64,000 nucleotides of DNA from Flavobacterium sp. UBA6721. GTDB lineage: Bacteria > Bacteroidota > Bacteroidia > Flavobacteriales > Flavobacteriaceae. The first letter of the stretch is position 1, and each line of letters starts with the position of its first letter. The translations under genes were made by a program, and so were the position numbers. Below the pieces are notes generated by a model. The model made no database searches. It was not told the DNA's origin and saw only the letters and a list, made by a program, of their open reading frames with translations. Below, in pieces: positions 1-9,407 of this stretch. Where the stretch lies: the NCBI GenBank assembly GCA_002454195.1, contig DKIJ01000013.1:21182-85181 (forward strand), given 5' to 3'.

Positions 1-47
1 CTTACTAAAGATATAAAAAAGAATTTCAATCAATTCAAACTGGATGT

Positions 48-71
48 GATTGCTTCGTTCCTCGCAATGAC
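48..71. repeat. Short interspersed motif with ATTGC/GCAAT arms
   Basis: A 24-bp stretch whose ends form the inverted arms ATTGC and GCAAT around TTCGTTCCTC. It lies in the spacer before the first small gene. From memory, very similar words recur between genes in unrelated bacteria; here only one copy is present, so its status as a dispersed repeat cannot be shown from the window. Confidence 0.4.
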
Positions 72-88
72 AAATTAAAAACATACAA

Positions 89-226
89 ATGACTAAAAAA
101 CAACTATTCATTGCAATAGCCACTTTTATACTTGGATTTGGAGTGACTTTCTACATTATGAAGACCTATTTTCCTAAGGATAAAGTAGAAAAAACAACTT
201 CAAACAATACTCAAACAAACCCATAA
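89..226 (+). CDS. Small single-pass membrane protein (45 aa)
   Basis: An ATG-started 45-codon frame too short for most gene callers. It encodes one hydrophobic helix (about residues 5-24, ending with FYIMKTYF) followed by a short polar, Lys/Thr/Asn-rich tail, so it probably sits in the inner membrane with the tail outside the bilayer. It lies 83 bp upstream of the sigma-54 activator gene on the same strand. I do not recognise a family and assign no function. The clean hydrophobic/polar split and codon use like the neighbours support a real gene. Confidence 0.5.
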   Translation: MTKKQLFIAIATFILGFGVTFYIMKTYFPKDKVEKTTSNNTQTNP

Positions 227-309
227 AGTACCTTTTATTCAAAATGAACTCTTAGATAAACATCAAGAAATCAAAACAAGAAACAAAGAACACTTTAAAA
301 ACAATAGAA

Positions 310-1566
310 ATGGAATCAGTACAAAACATAAAACAACGATTTGAGATTATTGGAAACGACCCAAAGCTCAATCGTGCCATTGAAAAAGCTATTCAAGTGG
401 CTCCTACTGATATTTCAGTATTGGTTACTGGTGAAAGTGGTGTAGGTAAAGAAAACATCCCTAGAATAATCCATTCATTATCCCACAGAAAACACGGCAA
501 ATACATTGCTGTAAACTGTGGTGCCATTCCAGAAGGAACAATTGACAGTGAACTTTTTGGGCACGAAAAAGGAGCTTTTACCGGAGCAACAAGTACACGT
601 GAAGGGTATTTTGAAGTAGCCAATGGTGGAACTATTTTCTTAGACGAAGTAGGCGAACTTCCGCTAACAACCCAAGTTCGTTTATTAAGAATTCTTGAAA
701 ATGGAGAATTCTTAAAAGTAGGTTCATCACAAGTTCAAAAAACAGATGTCCGAATTGTTGCGGCAACCAATGTGAATCTTTTCAGTGCTATTGAAAAAGG
801 AAAATTCCGTGAAGACTTATATTATCGTCTAAGCACAGTGGATATCACTTTACCACCTTTACGAGACAGAAAAGACGACATCCATTTGTTATTTAGAAAA
901 TTTGCGGCCGACTTTGCTCATAAATACAAAATGCCTCCATTAAAATTAGATGACAATGCTGTTCAGCTTTTGCAAAAATACCGTTGGAGTGGAAACATTA
1001 GACAACTTCGAAATGTAGCCGAACAAATTTCAGTTTTAGAAACCAATCGCGATATCACTGCTCCTACTTTGCAATCGTACTTACCTCCTACTGAAGGCAG
1101 TAATTTACCATCTGTAATTAGTAGCAATAAGAGCGAAAGTGATTTTAGCACCGAAAGAGATATTTTATACAAAGTACTTTTTGACATGAAAAGTGATTTG
1201 AATGATTTAAAGAAACTCACATTGGAACTAATGAAAAGTGGCGCTGCAAAAGCTCAAGATATCAATCCGAATCTTATTCAAAAAATTTACGGAACAAAAG
1301 AAGATAACGAAATCGAATTTGAAGAACAAGCGGTAACAACAGTTGTATCACCAACTCCACACACTGAAACGTACACAAATCCCGAAGATAATTATTTGTT
1401 TGCAGAAACAATTGAAGAAGAGGAAGTATTACGATTAGAGCAAAAAGAAATCGAAATGATCAAAAAGTCCTTAGAAAAAAACAAAGGAAAAAGAAAAGCA
1501 GCTGCTGATGAATTAGGAATTTCTGAACGAACCCTTTACCGAAAGATCAAACAATTCGACCTTTAA
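310..1566 (+). CDS. Sigma-54-dependent transcriptional activator without receiver domain
   Basis: A 418-aa AAA+ activator that would open promoters bound by RpoN (sigma-54) RNA polymerase. Walker A (GESGVGKE) is at about 41-48, the sigma-54 contact loop GAFTGA at 88-93 and Walker B (GTIFLDE) near 107-113. The C-terminus (about 395-418, ELGISERTLYRKIK) is a Fis-type helix-turn-helix. There is no N-terminal receiver or GAF domain; the AAA+ domain starts almost at residue 1, as in PspF-like proteins. A poorly conserved acidic linker (about 260-390) separates ATPase and DNA-binding parts. It heads a run of same-strand genes leading to lptE, secG and groESL, and a candidate sigma-54 promoter lies before groES. 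The target genes are not shown by the sequence. Confidence 0.9.
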   Translation: MESVQNIKQRFEIIGNDPKLNRAIEKAIQVAPTDISVLVTGESGVGKENIPRIIHSLSHRKHGKYIAVNCGAIPEGTIDSELFGHEKGAFTGATSTREGYFEVANGGTIFLDEVGELPLTTQVRLLRILENGEFLKVGSSQVQKTDVRIVAATNVNLFSAIEKGKFREDLYYRLSTVDITLPPLRDRKDDIHLLFRKFAADFAHKYKMPPLKLDDNAVQLLQKYRWSGNIRQLRNVAEQISVLETNRDITAPTLQSYLPPTEGSNLPSVISSNKSESDFSTERDILYKVLFDMKSDLNDLKKLTLELMKSGAAKAQDINPNLIQKIYGTKEDNEIEFEEQAVTTVVSPTPHTETYTNPEDNYLFAETIEEEEVLRLEQKEIEMIKKSLEKNKGKRKAAADELGISERTLYRKIKQFDL

Positions 1567-1651
1567 AAAGAAAAACCAATATTAAAATCCGAAATTGCTC
1601 CACCAGTTCGCTAACGCTCGATTCCAAATTCACTATCTTTGACAGACTTTT

Positions 1652-1693
1652 GAATTTCGAATATTGGAATTTGGAGTTTAAAAATTGGAATTT
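1652..1693. repeat. Degenerate heptamer repeat (6 units)
   Basis: Six consecutive 7-bp units: GAATTTC, GAATATT, GGAATTT, GGAGTTT, AAAAATT, GGAATTT. They fill the spacer just upstream of lptE and create a spurious in-frame N-terminal extension of that gene. The same 7-bp period with other words appears in other spacers of this window. Confidence 0.6.
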
Positions 1694-1706
1694 ATTATCT
1701 ATTTTC

Positions 1707-2210
1707 ATGAAAAAAATACTTTCACTTTTTGCACTAATCACTCTTTTTATGTTGAGTGGTTGCAGCATTTACAATTTTACTGGGACTGGAAAAATTGATG
1801 CCAAAACCTTTCAGGTTAATTTTTTCCAAAACAATGCTGATTTAGTTGAACCAGGGATTGACCGAACTTTTACATTAACACTACAGGACATTTTACAAAA
1901 TCAAACGAATTTGAATTTGGTTAAAAATGGAGCCGACTTGACTTACGAGGGTGAAATCACCGATTACCGCATTAGCCCCATGACAGCCACTGCCGACCAA
2001 CAAGCTGCCCAAAACCGTTTAAAAATTAGAGTCAATGTACGTTTTACCAATAAGAACAAAGAATCAGACGATTTTGAAAAACCATTTGAATTCTATTACG
2101 ACTATCCTGCAACTACACAATTGCAAGGCGCAGTGTTAAATACAGCCTTAAAAGAAATTTTTGAACGTATTACTCAAGATATTTTTAATGAATCATTAGC
2201 CAAATGGTAA
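1707..2210 (+). CDS. lptE: LptE family LPS-assembly lipoprotein
   Basis: A 167-aa lipoprotein resembling Bacteroidetes LptE, the plug and partner of LptD that inserts lipopolysaccharide into the outer membrane. It begins with a short charged end, a hydrophobic stretch and the lipobox LSGC, followed by SIYNFTGTGKID, a typical mature N-terminus in this family. I chose the ATG at 1707 rather than the upstream in-frame ATG at 1650, because the longer version would bury the signal peptide behind repeat-derived residues. It lies in the order activator-lptE-TPR-secG, which I recall as common in Flavobacterium. The family call rests on the lipobox, size and context. Confidence 0.8.
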   Translation: MKKILSLFALITLFMLSGCSIYNFTGTGKIDAKTFQVNFFQNNADLVEPGIDRTFTLTLQDILQNQTNLNLVKNGADLTYEGEITDYRISPMTATADQQAAQNRLKIRVNVRFTNKNKESDDFEKPFEFYYDYPATTQLQGAVLNTALKEIFERITQDIFNESLAKW

Positions 2211-2223
2211 TCAATGTTGATTC

Positions 2224-2261
2224 GGTTATTTGTTCATTCCCAAACGATTTAACAAATAACC
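2224..2261. repeat. 11-bp inverted repeat in lptE-TPR spacer
   Basis: Arms GGTTATTTGTT (2224-2234) and AACAAATAACC (2251-2261) are perfect complements around a 16-nt loop, and further AAATAACC copies follow. No T-run follows directly, so this is a hairpin or repeat rather than a clear terminator. Confidence 0.45.
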
Positions 2262-2280
2262 AAATAACCAAATAAAATTT

Positions 2281-3120
2281 ATGAATGTAACCGATTATAC
2301 CTATTTACTCAACAAACCCAATACTATTACCGAAAAGCAAACTCTTGCTTTAGAAAAGGTATTGGAGGAGTTTCCGTATTTTCAAAGTGCCCGCGCTTTA
2401 CGTTTAAAAGGTTTATATAACGAAAATAGTTTTAAGTATAATTCGGCATTAAAAGTAACTGCAGCACATACCACCGACAGAACGGTATTGTTTGATTTCA
2501 TAAGTTCGGAAGAATTTAATGCCATTCAAAAAGAATTATTCGAGAAAAAAGCGAACGAATTACTTTCGATTAACGTAATTGACAGTGTCGAAATCGTTCC
2601 GCCATCATTCAACACGGTTAATCAGGATATTGAAATAGAAACCAAGTCGCTGGACACTATTGAATACGACGAAACAAGTAGTACTCCAGAAGAAAAATTA
2701 GAATTAGGTAGACCTTTAGAATTTTCTAAAAATGAAACCCATTCGTTTCAAGAATGGCTACAACTTTCCAGAATACAACCAATAATTAGAGAACCTGAAA
2801 CCAATAATAATTCAGCAACTCCAAAAAACGAGGATGTTTCGAAGAAGAAAAAAGAAGCAATTATTGATAAATTTATTCAGAGCAATCCCAAGATTCCCGC
2901 TATCAAACCAGGAACTCCTACGAACTTTACTTTAGACATCAACAAAGACGATACTACTTCGCTAATGACCGAAACTTTAGCCAAGGTATATTTAGAACAA
3001 AAAAAATATCAAAAAGCAATTCAAGCTTATGAAATATTAATTTTGAAATATCCAGAAAAAAGTAGTTTCTTTGCAGACCGCATAGCGGATATTAAGATTT
3101 TACAACAAAATAATAATTAA
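2281..3120 (+). CDS. TPR-containing protein of unknown function
   Basis: A 279-aa protein without signal peptide or membrane segments. The C-terminus (about 225-270) carries a tetratricopeptide-like helix pair (ETLAKVYLEQKKYQKAIQAY then a second helix), and the middle (about 95-215) is acidic, Lys-rich and probably disordered. The N-terminal part contains the phrase EFPYFQSARALRLKGLY. TPR repeats usually mediate protein contacts, so an adaptor role is likely, but no specific function can be read. It lies 6 bp upstream of secG and is probably co-transcribed with it. Confidence 0.75.
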   Translation: MNVTDYTYLLNKPNTITEKQTLALEKVLEEFPYFQSARALRLKGLYNENSFKYNSALKVTAAHTTDRTVLFDFISSEEFNAIQKELFEKKANELLSINVIDSVEIVPPSFNTVNQDIEIETKSLDTIEYDETSSTPEEKLELGRPLEFSKNETHSFQEWLQLSRIQPIIREPETNNNSATPKNEDVSKKKKEAIIDKFIQSNPKIPAIKPGTPTNFTLDINKDDTTSLMTETLAKVYLEQKKYQKAIQAYEILILKYPEKSSFFADRIADIKILQQNNN

Positions 3121-3126
3121 GTAATA

Positions 3127-3468
3127 ATGAGCACATTTTCAATTTTTTTAGTTTTAATAACTATAGTTTGTTTCCTACTGATTGTAGTAATCATGGTTCA
3201 AAACCCTAAAGGAGGAGGTTTATCATCTTCAATAGGTGGATCACAAATGTTAGGTGGAGTACAAAAAACTACTGACTTTTTAGATAAAAGTACATGGACT
3301 TTAGCTATCGTATTAATCGCTTTGATTCTATTATCTAGCTTAAGTTTTACTGGAAATTTAGGAGATAGCGAATCTAAAATTATTGAAAACACTGAAGCCG
3401 CAGCACCTGCAGCACAAACTGCTCCTGCAACTCCGGCGACACCAGCTACGCCAAATTCAGCAAAATAA
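3127..3468 (+). CDS. secG: Preprotein translocase subunit SecG
   Basis: A 113-aa inner-membrane subunit of the SecYEG channel. It has the family's two helices (about 5-23 and 56-75) separated by the conserved Gly-rich loop (QNPKGGGLSSSIGG, then QMLGGVQKTTDFLDKSTW). The C-terminus is an Ala/Pro/Thr-rich tail (AAAPAAQTAPATPATPATP), a common extension in Bacteroidetes. It follows the TPR gene by 6 bp and is closed by a strong terminator. Confidence 0.92.
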   Translation: MSTFSIFLVLITIVCFLLIVVIMVQNPKGGGLSSSIGGSQMLGGVQKTTDFLDKSTWTLAIVLIALILLSSLSFTGNLGDSESKIIENTEAAAPAAQTAPATPATPATPNSAK

Positions 3469-3486
3469 TTACTATCTAAATAGAAC

Positions 3487-3521
3487 AAAAATGCCAGCCT
3501 GTCAAAGCTGGCATTTTTTTT
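3487..3521 (+). terminator. Rho-independent terminator after secG
   Basis: Stem AATGCCAGC / GCTGGCATT with an 8-nt loop, followed by a run of T. It lies 20 bp after the secG stop and ends the lptE-secG transcript before groES. Confidence 0.85.
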
Positions 3522-3547
3522 AAGAAAAAATGGCAGAAAAAATCGAC

Positions 3548-3563
3548 TGGCATAATTTCTGAA
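3548..3563 (+). promoter_or_regulatory. Candidate sigma-54 (-24/-12) promoter before groES
   Basis: TGGCATAATTTCTGAA matches the sigma-54 pattern TGGCAc-N-TTGC with GG and the -12 G at the correct distance; the -12 element reads CTGA rather than TTGC. Just upstream, TGGCAG and CTGGCA form a TGnCAG-N10-CTGnCA dyad that overlaps the -24 box. The site is 47 bp before the groES start. No CIRCE operator (TTAGCACTC dyad) is present. This is inference from pattern and spacing. Confidence 0.4.
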
Positions 3564-3609
3564 TATAGAGAAGCAAAATTTAATTTAATCAATAAAAAAA
3601 TAAAAAATC

Positions 3610-3885
3610 ATGACATTAAACATTAAACCACTTTCAGACCGAGTTCTGATTGAACCAGTTGCAGCCGAAACTAAGACAGCGTCAGGGATTTTTATTCCAG
3701 ATACTGCCAAAGAAAAACCACAAAAAGGAACCGTTGTAGCCGTTGGAAATGGCACAAAAGATCATGAAATGACCGTTAAAGTAGGTGACACTGTACTTTA
3801 CGGTAAATATGCTGGAACCGAATTAAAATTAGAGGGGAAAGACTATTTGATTATGAGAGAAGACGATATTCTTGCAATAATCTAA
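3610..3885 (+). CDS. groES: Co-chaperonin GroES
   Basis: A 91-aa co-chaperonin that caps the GroEL ring. It begins with [11 protein letters not shown] and has the mobile loop region ([18 protein letters not shown], about 22-39), then VAVGNG and the C-terminal [13 protein letters not shown]. The length is normal for the family. It is paired with groEL 57 bp downstream and preceded by a candidate sigma-54 promoter after the secG terminator, so the pair is a separate transcription unit. Confidence 0.97.
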   Translation: MTLNIKPLSDRVLIEPVAAETKTASGIFIPDTAKEKPQKGTVVAVGNGTKDHEMTVKVGDTVLYGKYAGTELKLEGKDYLIMREDDILAII

Positions 3886-3920
3886 AATTAAGTATTAAGA
3901 ATTGAGTACAAAGTATTAAG
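3886..3920. repeat. Degenerate heptamer repeat (5 units) in groES-groEL spacer
   Basis: Five 7-bp units in a row: AATTAAG, TATTAAG, AATTGAG, TACAAAG, TATTAAG. They start directly after the groES stop codon and fill most of the groES-groEL spacer. Confidence 0.65.
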
Positions 3921-3936
3921 ATTTTTAAAGTAATAA

Positions 3937-5574
<1,638 letters not shown>

Positions 5575-5595
5575 TATCTTCCCACATAGATAAAC

Positions 5596-5629
5596 AAAAA
5601 ACCGTCTCGTAAATGAGACGGTTTTTTTA
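5596..5629 (+). terminator. Terminator after groEL
   Basis: Stem ACCGTCTC / GAGACGGT around GTAAAT, with A-rich 5' and T-rich 3' flanks. It lies between groEL (+) and the convergent DedA gene (-) and could act in both directions. Confidence 0.85.
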
Positions 5630-5655
5630 TACACTTAGTTTTTAAAAGTACTATT

Positions 5656-6345
5656 TTATTCTTCGTTTTTTGAATGCTTTGTTTTCTTTGTCAATTTAAG
5701 TATAACTGGGGAAAGTGTAACAAACACTAATCCAATAACAATAATCTCAATATGTTCTTTTAAATCAATTTGATAATTGTTTAACAAAAAGCCATACAAA
5801 TAATGTCCTGCAAAAATTAAAGTAAATGACCAAAGAAATGAACTCAATACATTATAAAACATAAACTTTTTTCTGTCCATAGTAACAATTCCAGCTACAA
5901 TGGGTGCGAAAGTTCTAAAAATTGGTAGAAATCGAGCAAAAATAATCGCTCTTCCTCCATGCCTTTCAAAGAAATCTTTAGATTGAATTAAGTATTGTTT
6001 TTTAAACCAAAAACTATCTTGACGATTGTACAAATAATAACCACTCTTAGCACCAAACCAGTAACCTACGATATTTCCTAAAATACCAGCAATAGCCACT
6101 AATGTTGAAAGCAAAGTGACATTAATAAAATCGCTTTCAATGAATACAATATTTTCGATTAGTTCTCGATTGTAAATTCCTGCCAAGAACAACAAACTAT
6201 CGCCTGGCAAAAAGAAACCAGCAAACAATCCTGTTTCGGCAAAAACTATAAACAATACTATATAGATACCCATTTTAACCCCATTTATATCAAAATGGAT
6301 GTAAAAAAGCGGGTCAATTAAATTTTTCCAATCAAAGTTATTCAT
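5656..6345 (-). CDS. DedA family membrane protein (VTT domain)
   Basis: A 229-aa multi-pass inner-membrane protein of the DedA/SNARE-associated family, members of which take part in membrane homeostasis and lipid-carrier flipping. Family marks include the N-terminal FAETGLFAGFFLPGDSLLF (about 36-54), GNIVGYWFGAKSGYYL, FFERHGGRAIIFARFLPIFR and the C-terminal hydrophobic helices. I chose the ATG at 6345 (MNNFDWKNL) over the longer frame, which adds 20 residues not seen in the family. It stands alone, convergent to groEL. The exact substrate is unknown. Confidence 0.85.
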   Translation of the reverse strand: MNNFDWKNLIDPLFYIHFDINGVKMGIYIVLFIVFAETGLFAGFFLPGDSLLFLAGIYNRELIENIVFIESDFINVTLLSTLVAIAGILGNIVGYWFGAKSGYYLYNRQDSFWFKKQYLIQSKDFFERHGGRAIIFARFLPIFRTFAPIVAGIVTMDRKKFMFYNVLSSFLWSFTLIFAGHYLYGFLLNNYQIDLKEHIEIIVIGLVFVTLSPVILKLTKKTKHSKNEE

Positions 6346-6483
6346 TATTCTAATTTTAAGCGATACTATTTGTGCGTGAAAGTAACAATAATTTACCTCA
6401 ACCACAATTTATTGAATTTGTTTTAAAGTTTTATTAACGAAAAATAGAAGCTTAAAATTAGAATCCTAAAAACTACTCAAGCA

Positions 6484-6828
6484 CTACTCCTTTCTATCGT
6501 ATTTACAACAAGAATGCAAATTCTCATAATCCTCCTTTGTTGCTTTTACTTCATCAGTATCATGACCTACTTTAGCGATTGCTTTTATCAAATCAAGCGG
6601 ATTACACTTCTCTTCATTCATAATAACCGATAATTGATGTGTACCAATATTCCAATCGGCAGTTTTTACTCCTGGGACAGCATAAGCGGCTTTTTCAATT
6701 CTTTTTTTACACAACTCACAACTACCATTAACTTCAGTTGTATATTTTAAATTTTTATTTTTTTTCACTTGGGCTTGTGTCGACAATCCAATGATTAGAA
6801 ATGCAATAGTGAGAATACTATTTTTCAT
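6484..6828 (-). CDS. Exported heavy-metal-associated (HMA) domain protein
   Basis: A 114-aa protein with a signal peptide (MKNSILTIAFLIIGLSTQAQ) followed by one HMA fold. The metal site is CELC (GSCELCKKRIEKAA), and later segments (VPGVKTADWNIGTHQLSVIM, and LIKAIAKVGHDTDEVKA) match the beta-strand and second helix of HMA domains such as CopZ. Two further Cys plus a His follow at the end (LHSCCKYD). Start chosen at 6828 because upstream in-frame codons overlap the previous gene. It lies 16 bp after the TonB receptor stop, so the two probably act together in periplasmic copper or other soft-metal handling. Confidence 0.8.
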   Translation of the reverse strand: MKNSILTIAFLIIGLSTQAQVKKNKNLKYTTEVNGSCELCKKRIEKAAYAVPGVKTADWNIGTHQLSVIMNEEKCNPLDLIKAIAKVGHDTDEVKATKEDYENLHSCCKYDRKE

Positions 6829-6844
6829 CTTTCTCTTTTTTAAA

Positions 6845-8854
6845 TTATTTAATTTTAAATCGTAATCCAGCATAATACATTTGTCCAAAAACTGGCGCAT
6901 ATAACATAGAAGCATCAAAATTAGTTCCAAAAGGATCATCATTTCCTAATACTGCTTTCATTTGTTTGTAATTACCAATATTTTCCCCTCCCACATAAAC
7001 TTCAAATGTATCTGAAAAAACACGAGTAAGCTGCGCATTCATTAAAGCATAACTTGGTGAGAAATCAGGCAATCGATCTGCTTCTGGATTGGTTGCCGTT
7101 GTAGGCAATTGTTGTTGACCAATCCAATTCAATGTATAATCCATTTTCCATTGCTTTCCTTTTTCCGTAATTGGTGTTTCGTACTCTAAATTACTAAAAA
7201 AACGATGTTTTGCTTGAAAAGGTCTTTGAAAATTTCCAGACAAATACTGCGTCTTTGTATCATAAAATTTATACGCTGTTCTTACATTTAAATTACGAAT
7301 CAACTCATAGTTAAATTCTAATTGTAAACTGTTAGCAAAAGATTTCCCATCTAAATTATAAAACAAAACTTCTTGTGGACTTTGCATAACATCAACAATG
7401 GCTTGATTTGAAAAATCAGTTCGATAAACATCTAGGACAACTTCGGCATTTCTATTCAACAATTCGAATTTCTGAGAAAAACTCACCCCATAATTCCAAG
7501 CTATTTCTGGATTCAAACCATAAATTTTGCCTGAAGTATCTAAAAATGAAAACCTTCTTGAACTAGCAAATAATTGTTGATTTTCGGCAAAAACATTTGC
7601 TGACCGTTTTCCTCTACCAGCCGAAAAACGAAACACGGCTTTTTCCCAAGGATTGTAACGTGCATGCAATCTTGGCGTAAAGAAAGTCCCTAATCGATTA
7701 TGATTATCAACTCTACCTCCTAAAATCAAACTAAAATTATCTAAGTTATCATAGGTATACTCAAAAAATGCTCCTACCGAATTATCAATTCGACTATAAT
7801 CGTTGGTATTTACAAATTCTTGATAATTATCGTACGTAAAGTTCAAACCTGCAGCAAACTTATTCATCGTGTTACCAATGATAGAATTAAAAATTAAATT
7901 CGAATAATAACTATTTTGCTTGATATTATATAAGTTCAATCCATAATACGATTCTTGATTATGACTATTAAAAGCATTTTGAAAACCGATACTTTGAAAA
8001 GGCATTTCTGGAAAAACATAACCAATCTTAGTAGAAACATCAAAACGTTCTGTATTGACTTCTGAACCCCAATAATTAGTAGTTCCTTTGTCTCTATCTT
8101 TATCAAAAGCAACTTCTCCACCTTGCTTTTTATCGTTCATGTATCTAAAATTAATAAAACTAACCAAGCCTTTTTCGGCGTTATTATACTGATAACGGTT
8201 CATTATATTAATTTGATTCCCCAAAGGTCCATCTAAAAAACCGTCATTATTCATGTCGTTTTTAGTCACTCTAGCATTTCCGTGTAACAACAAGCTTGTT
8301 GCCCACTTATCTGAAAGTTGTTTCGTAAGATGCGTATTCAATTCAAAACGGGAATCAGTAGACCCATAAAGATTAAGAAAAAAAGGAATATCGTTAACAG
8401 GCTTTAGAAGTTCGGCATTAATTTGCCCCGAAATACTTTCAAAACCATTTACAACACTACCAGCGCCTTTAGTCACTTGAATACTTTCGACCCAAGTTCC
8501 AGGAGTAAAAGACAAGCCATAAGCCTGAGAAGCCCCTCTTACAGAAGGAATATTTTCCTCTGTTATCATCAAATAAGGACTTGTTAAACCTAACATTTTT
8601 ATTTGTTTGGTTCCTGTTATTGCATCCGAAAAATTGACATCGATTGACGGATTTGTTTCAAAACTTTCGGCCAAATTACAACAAGCTGCTTTAAGCAGTT
8701 CTTTACTGGTAATCAATGAAGTATTTGAAGTTACGGTATACGATTTTTGAATTCCTTTTTTCTTTTTTACCAATTTTACTTCCTTCAAATCTTCTTGTGA
8801 AAATGAGGTAAGGCTTAGTAAAAAAAGTACCAAAGACATGATATTTTTTTGCAT
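6845..8854 (-). CDS. TonB-dependent outer-membrane receptor, probably metal uptake
   Basis: A 669-aa TonB-dependent receptor with signal peptide (IMSLVLFLLSLTSFSQ), a plug domain (about 45-165, with SLITSKELLKAACCNLAESF and PSVRGASQAYGLSF) and a 22-strand type barrel ending in the aromatic/hydrophobic sequence YYAGLRFKIK. Unlike SusC proteins it lacks the N-terminal carboxypeptidase-like domain. It is sandwiched between a Cys-rich HYC_CC_PP-type protein and an exported HMA protein, which suggests import of a metal such as copper; the sequence alone does not name the ligand. Note the Cys pair (AACC) near the start of the plug. Confidence 0.85.
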   Translation of the reverse strand: MQKNIMSLVLFLLSLTSFSQEDLKEVKLVKKKKGIQKSYTVTSNTSLITSKELLKAACCNLAESFETNPSIDVNFSDAITGTKQIKMLGLTSPYLMITEENIPSVRGASQAYGLSFTPGTWVESIQVTKGAGSVVNGFESISGQINAELLKPVNDIPFFLNLYGSTDSRFELNTHLTKQLSDKWATSLLLHGNARVTKNDMNNDGFLDGPLGNQINIMNRYQYNNAEKGLVSFINFRYMNDKKQGGEVAFDKDRDKGTTNYWGSEVNTERFDVSTKIGYVFPEMPFQSIGFQNAFNSHNQESYYGLNLYNIKQNSYYSNLIFNSIIGNTMNKFAAGLNFTYDNYQEFVNTNDYSRIDNSVGAFFEYTYDNLDNFSLILGGRVDNHNRLGTFFTPRLHARYNPWEKAVFRFSAGRGKRSANVFAENQQLFASSRRFSFLDTSGKIYGLNPEIAWNYGVSFSQKFELLNRNAEVVLDVYRTDFSNQAIVDVMQSPQEVLFYNLDGKSFANSLQLEFNYELIRNLNVRTAYKFYDTKTQYLSGNFQRPFQAKHRFFSNLEYETPITEKGKQWKMDYTLNWIGQQQLPTTATNPEADRLPDFSPSYALMNAQLTRVFSDTFEVYVGGENIGNYKQMKAVLGNDDPFGTNFDASMLYAPVFGQMYYAGLRFKIK

Positions 8855-8952
8855 AAAAAAATGATTTAAAATGTTGAAATAAAACTATTTGAGAAAAAAT
8901 CACAAATAGAGGTTGTAATCGTTTAAAAACGATTGGCTATCAAACATTTAAA

Positions 8953-9354
8953 TCAGGCGTAAAAAAGAAATTGATGGTATAATTTAAACAATCGCGGTGC
9001 ATTTGCATCGCATTGATAGGAAATAGTAGAATTGTTTTTAAAATTCGAAACAGTATTAAAAACAAAACTAGGATTTTCGGTAATAATTAAAGGAGCATCT
9101 ACTTGAAAAAAGAATGTCTTTACAGTAGCATTATCAGATTTTTTTTGAAAATGAACAAGCTTATTGGAGCAACAGGAAAGTGTTTTTTTCTTAATTGCAC
9201 AACATTTTTTTGAATGTTCAACTGTAGAATACGCAGATTTTATAGTAACATCTGCTATCTTGTTACCACAGTAATGCACCTCAAATGCTAAACCTACATT
9301 GGAAACCAATAGTAGGAAAGCCAAAAACATACCGATGCATTTTCTTAATTTCAT
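8953..9354 (-). CDS. HYC_CC_PP family-like exported protein
   Basis: A 133-aa protein with an N-terminal hydrophobic segment (about 8-24) and the motif FEVHYCGNKI (HYC), then two Cys clusters (KKCCAIKKK and LSCCSNK), as in the Bacteroidetes HYC_CC_PP family named for these motifs. The family has no firm function; its Cys/His pairs and position upstream of a TonB receptor and HMA protein fit metal binding outside the inner membrane. A -7 box TACTTTTG sits only 4 bp before the ATG, so the message may be leaderless or start at Met9. Confidence 0.7.
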   Translation of the reverse strand: MKLRKCIGMFLAFLLLVSNVGLAFEVHYCGNKIADVTIKSAYSTVEHSKKCCAIKKKTLSCCSNKLVHFQKKSDNATVKTFFFQVDAPLIITENPSFVFNTVSNFKNNSTISYQCDANAPRLFKLYHQFLFYA

Positions 9355-9358
9355 GATG

Positions 9359-9366
9359 CAAAAGTA
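9359..9366 (-). promoter_or_regulatory. -7 promoter box of the HYC-TonB-HMA operon
   Basis: Reads TACTTTTG on the minus strand, an exact match to the Bacteroidetes -7 consensus TAnnTTTG. It ends 4 bp before the ATG at 9354, which predicts a leaderless or nearly leaderless transcript. The best TTG lies 24 bp upstream, slightly far. Confidence 0.45.
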
Positions 9367-9407
9367 AAAAAATAAAACGGACTAAAAAATCAAAAGAATG
9401 TTAATAC

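Noticed and set aside
1650..1706. Upstream start for LptE
   Set aside because: The extra residues come from the heptamer repeat and would place the lipoprotein signal 19 residues inside the protein.
3523..3609. CIRCE (HrcA) operator before groES
   Set aside because: No TTAGCACTC/GAGTGCTAA dyad is present.
7936..8121. 61-aa minus-strand frame inside the TonB receptor
   Set aside because: Alternate frame of the same strand within a well-supported receptor gene.
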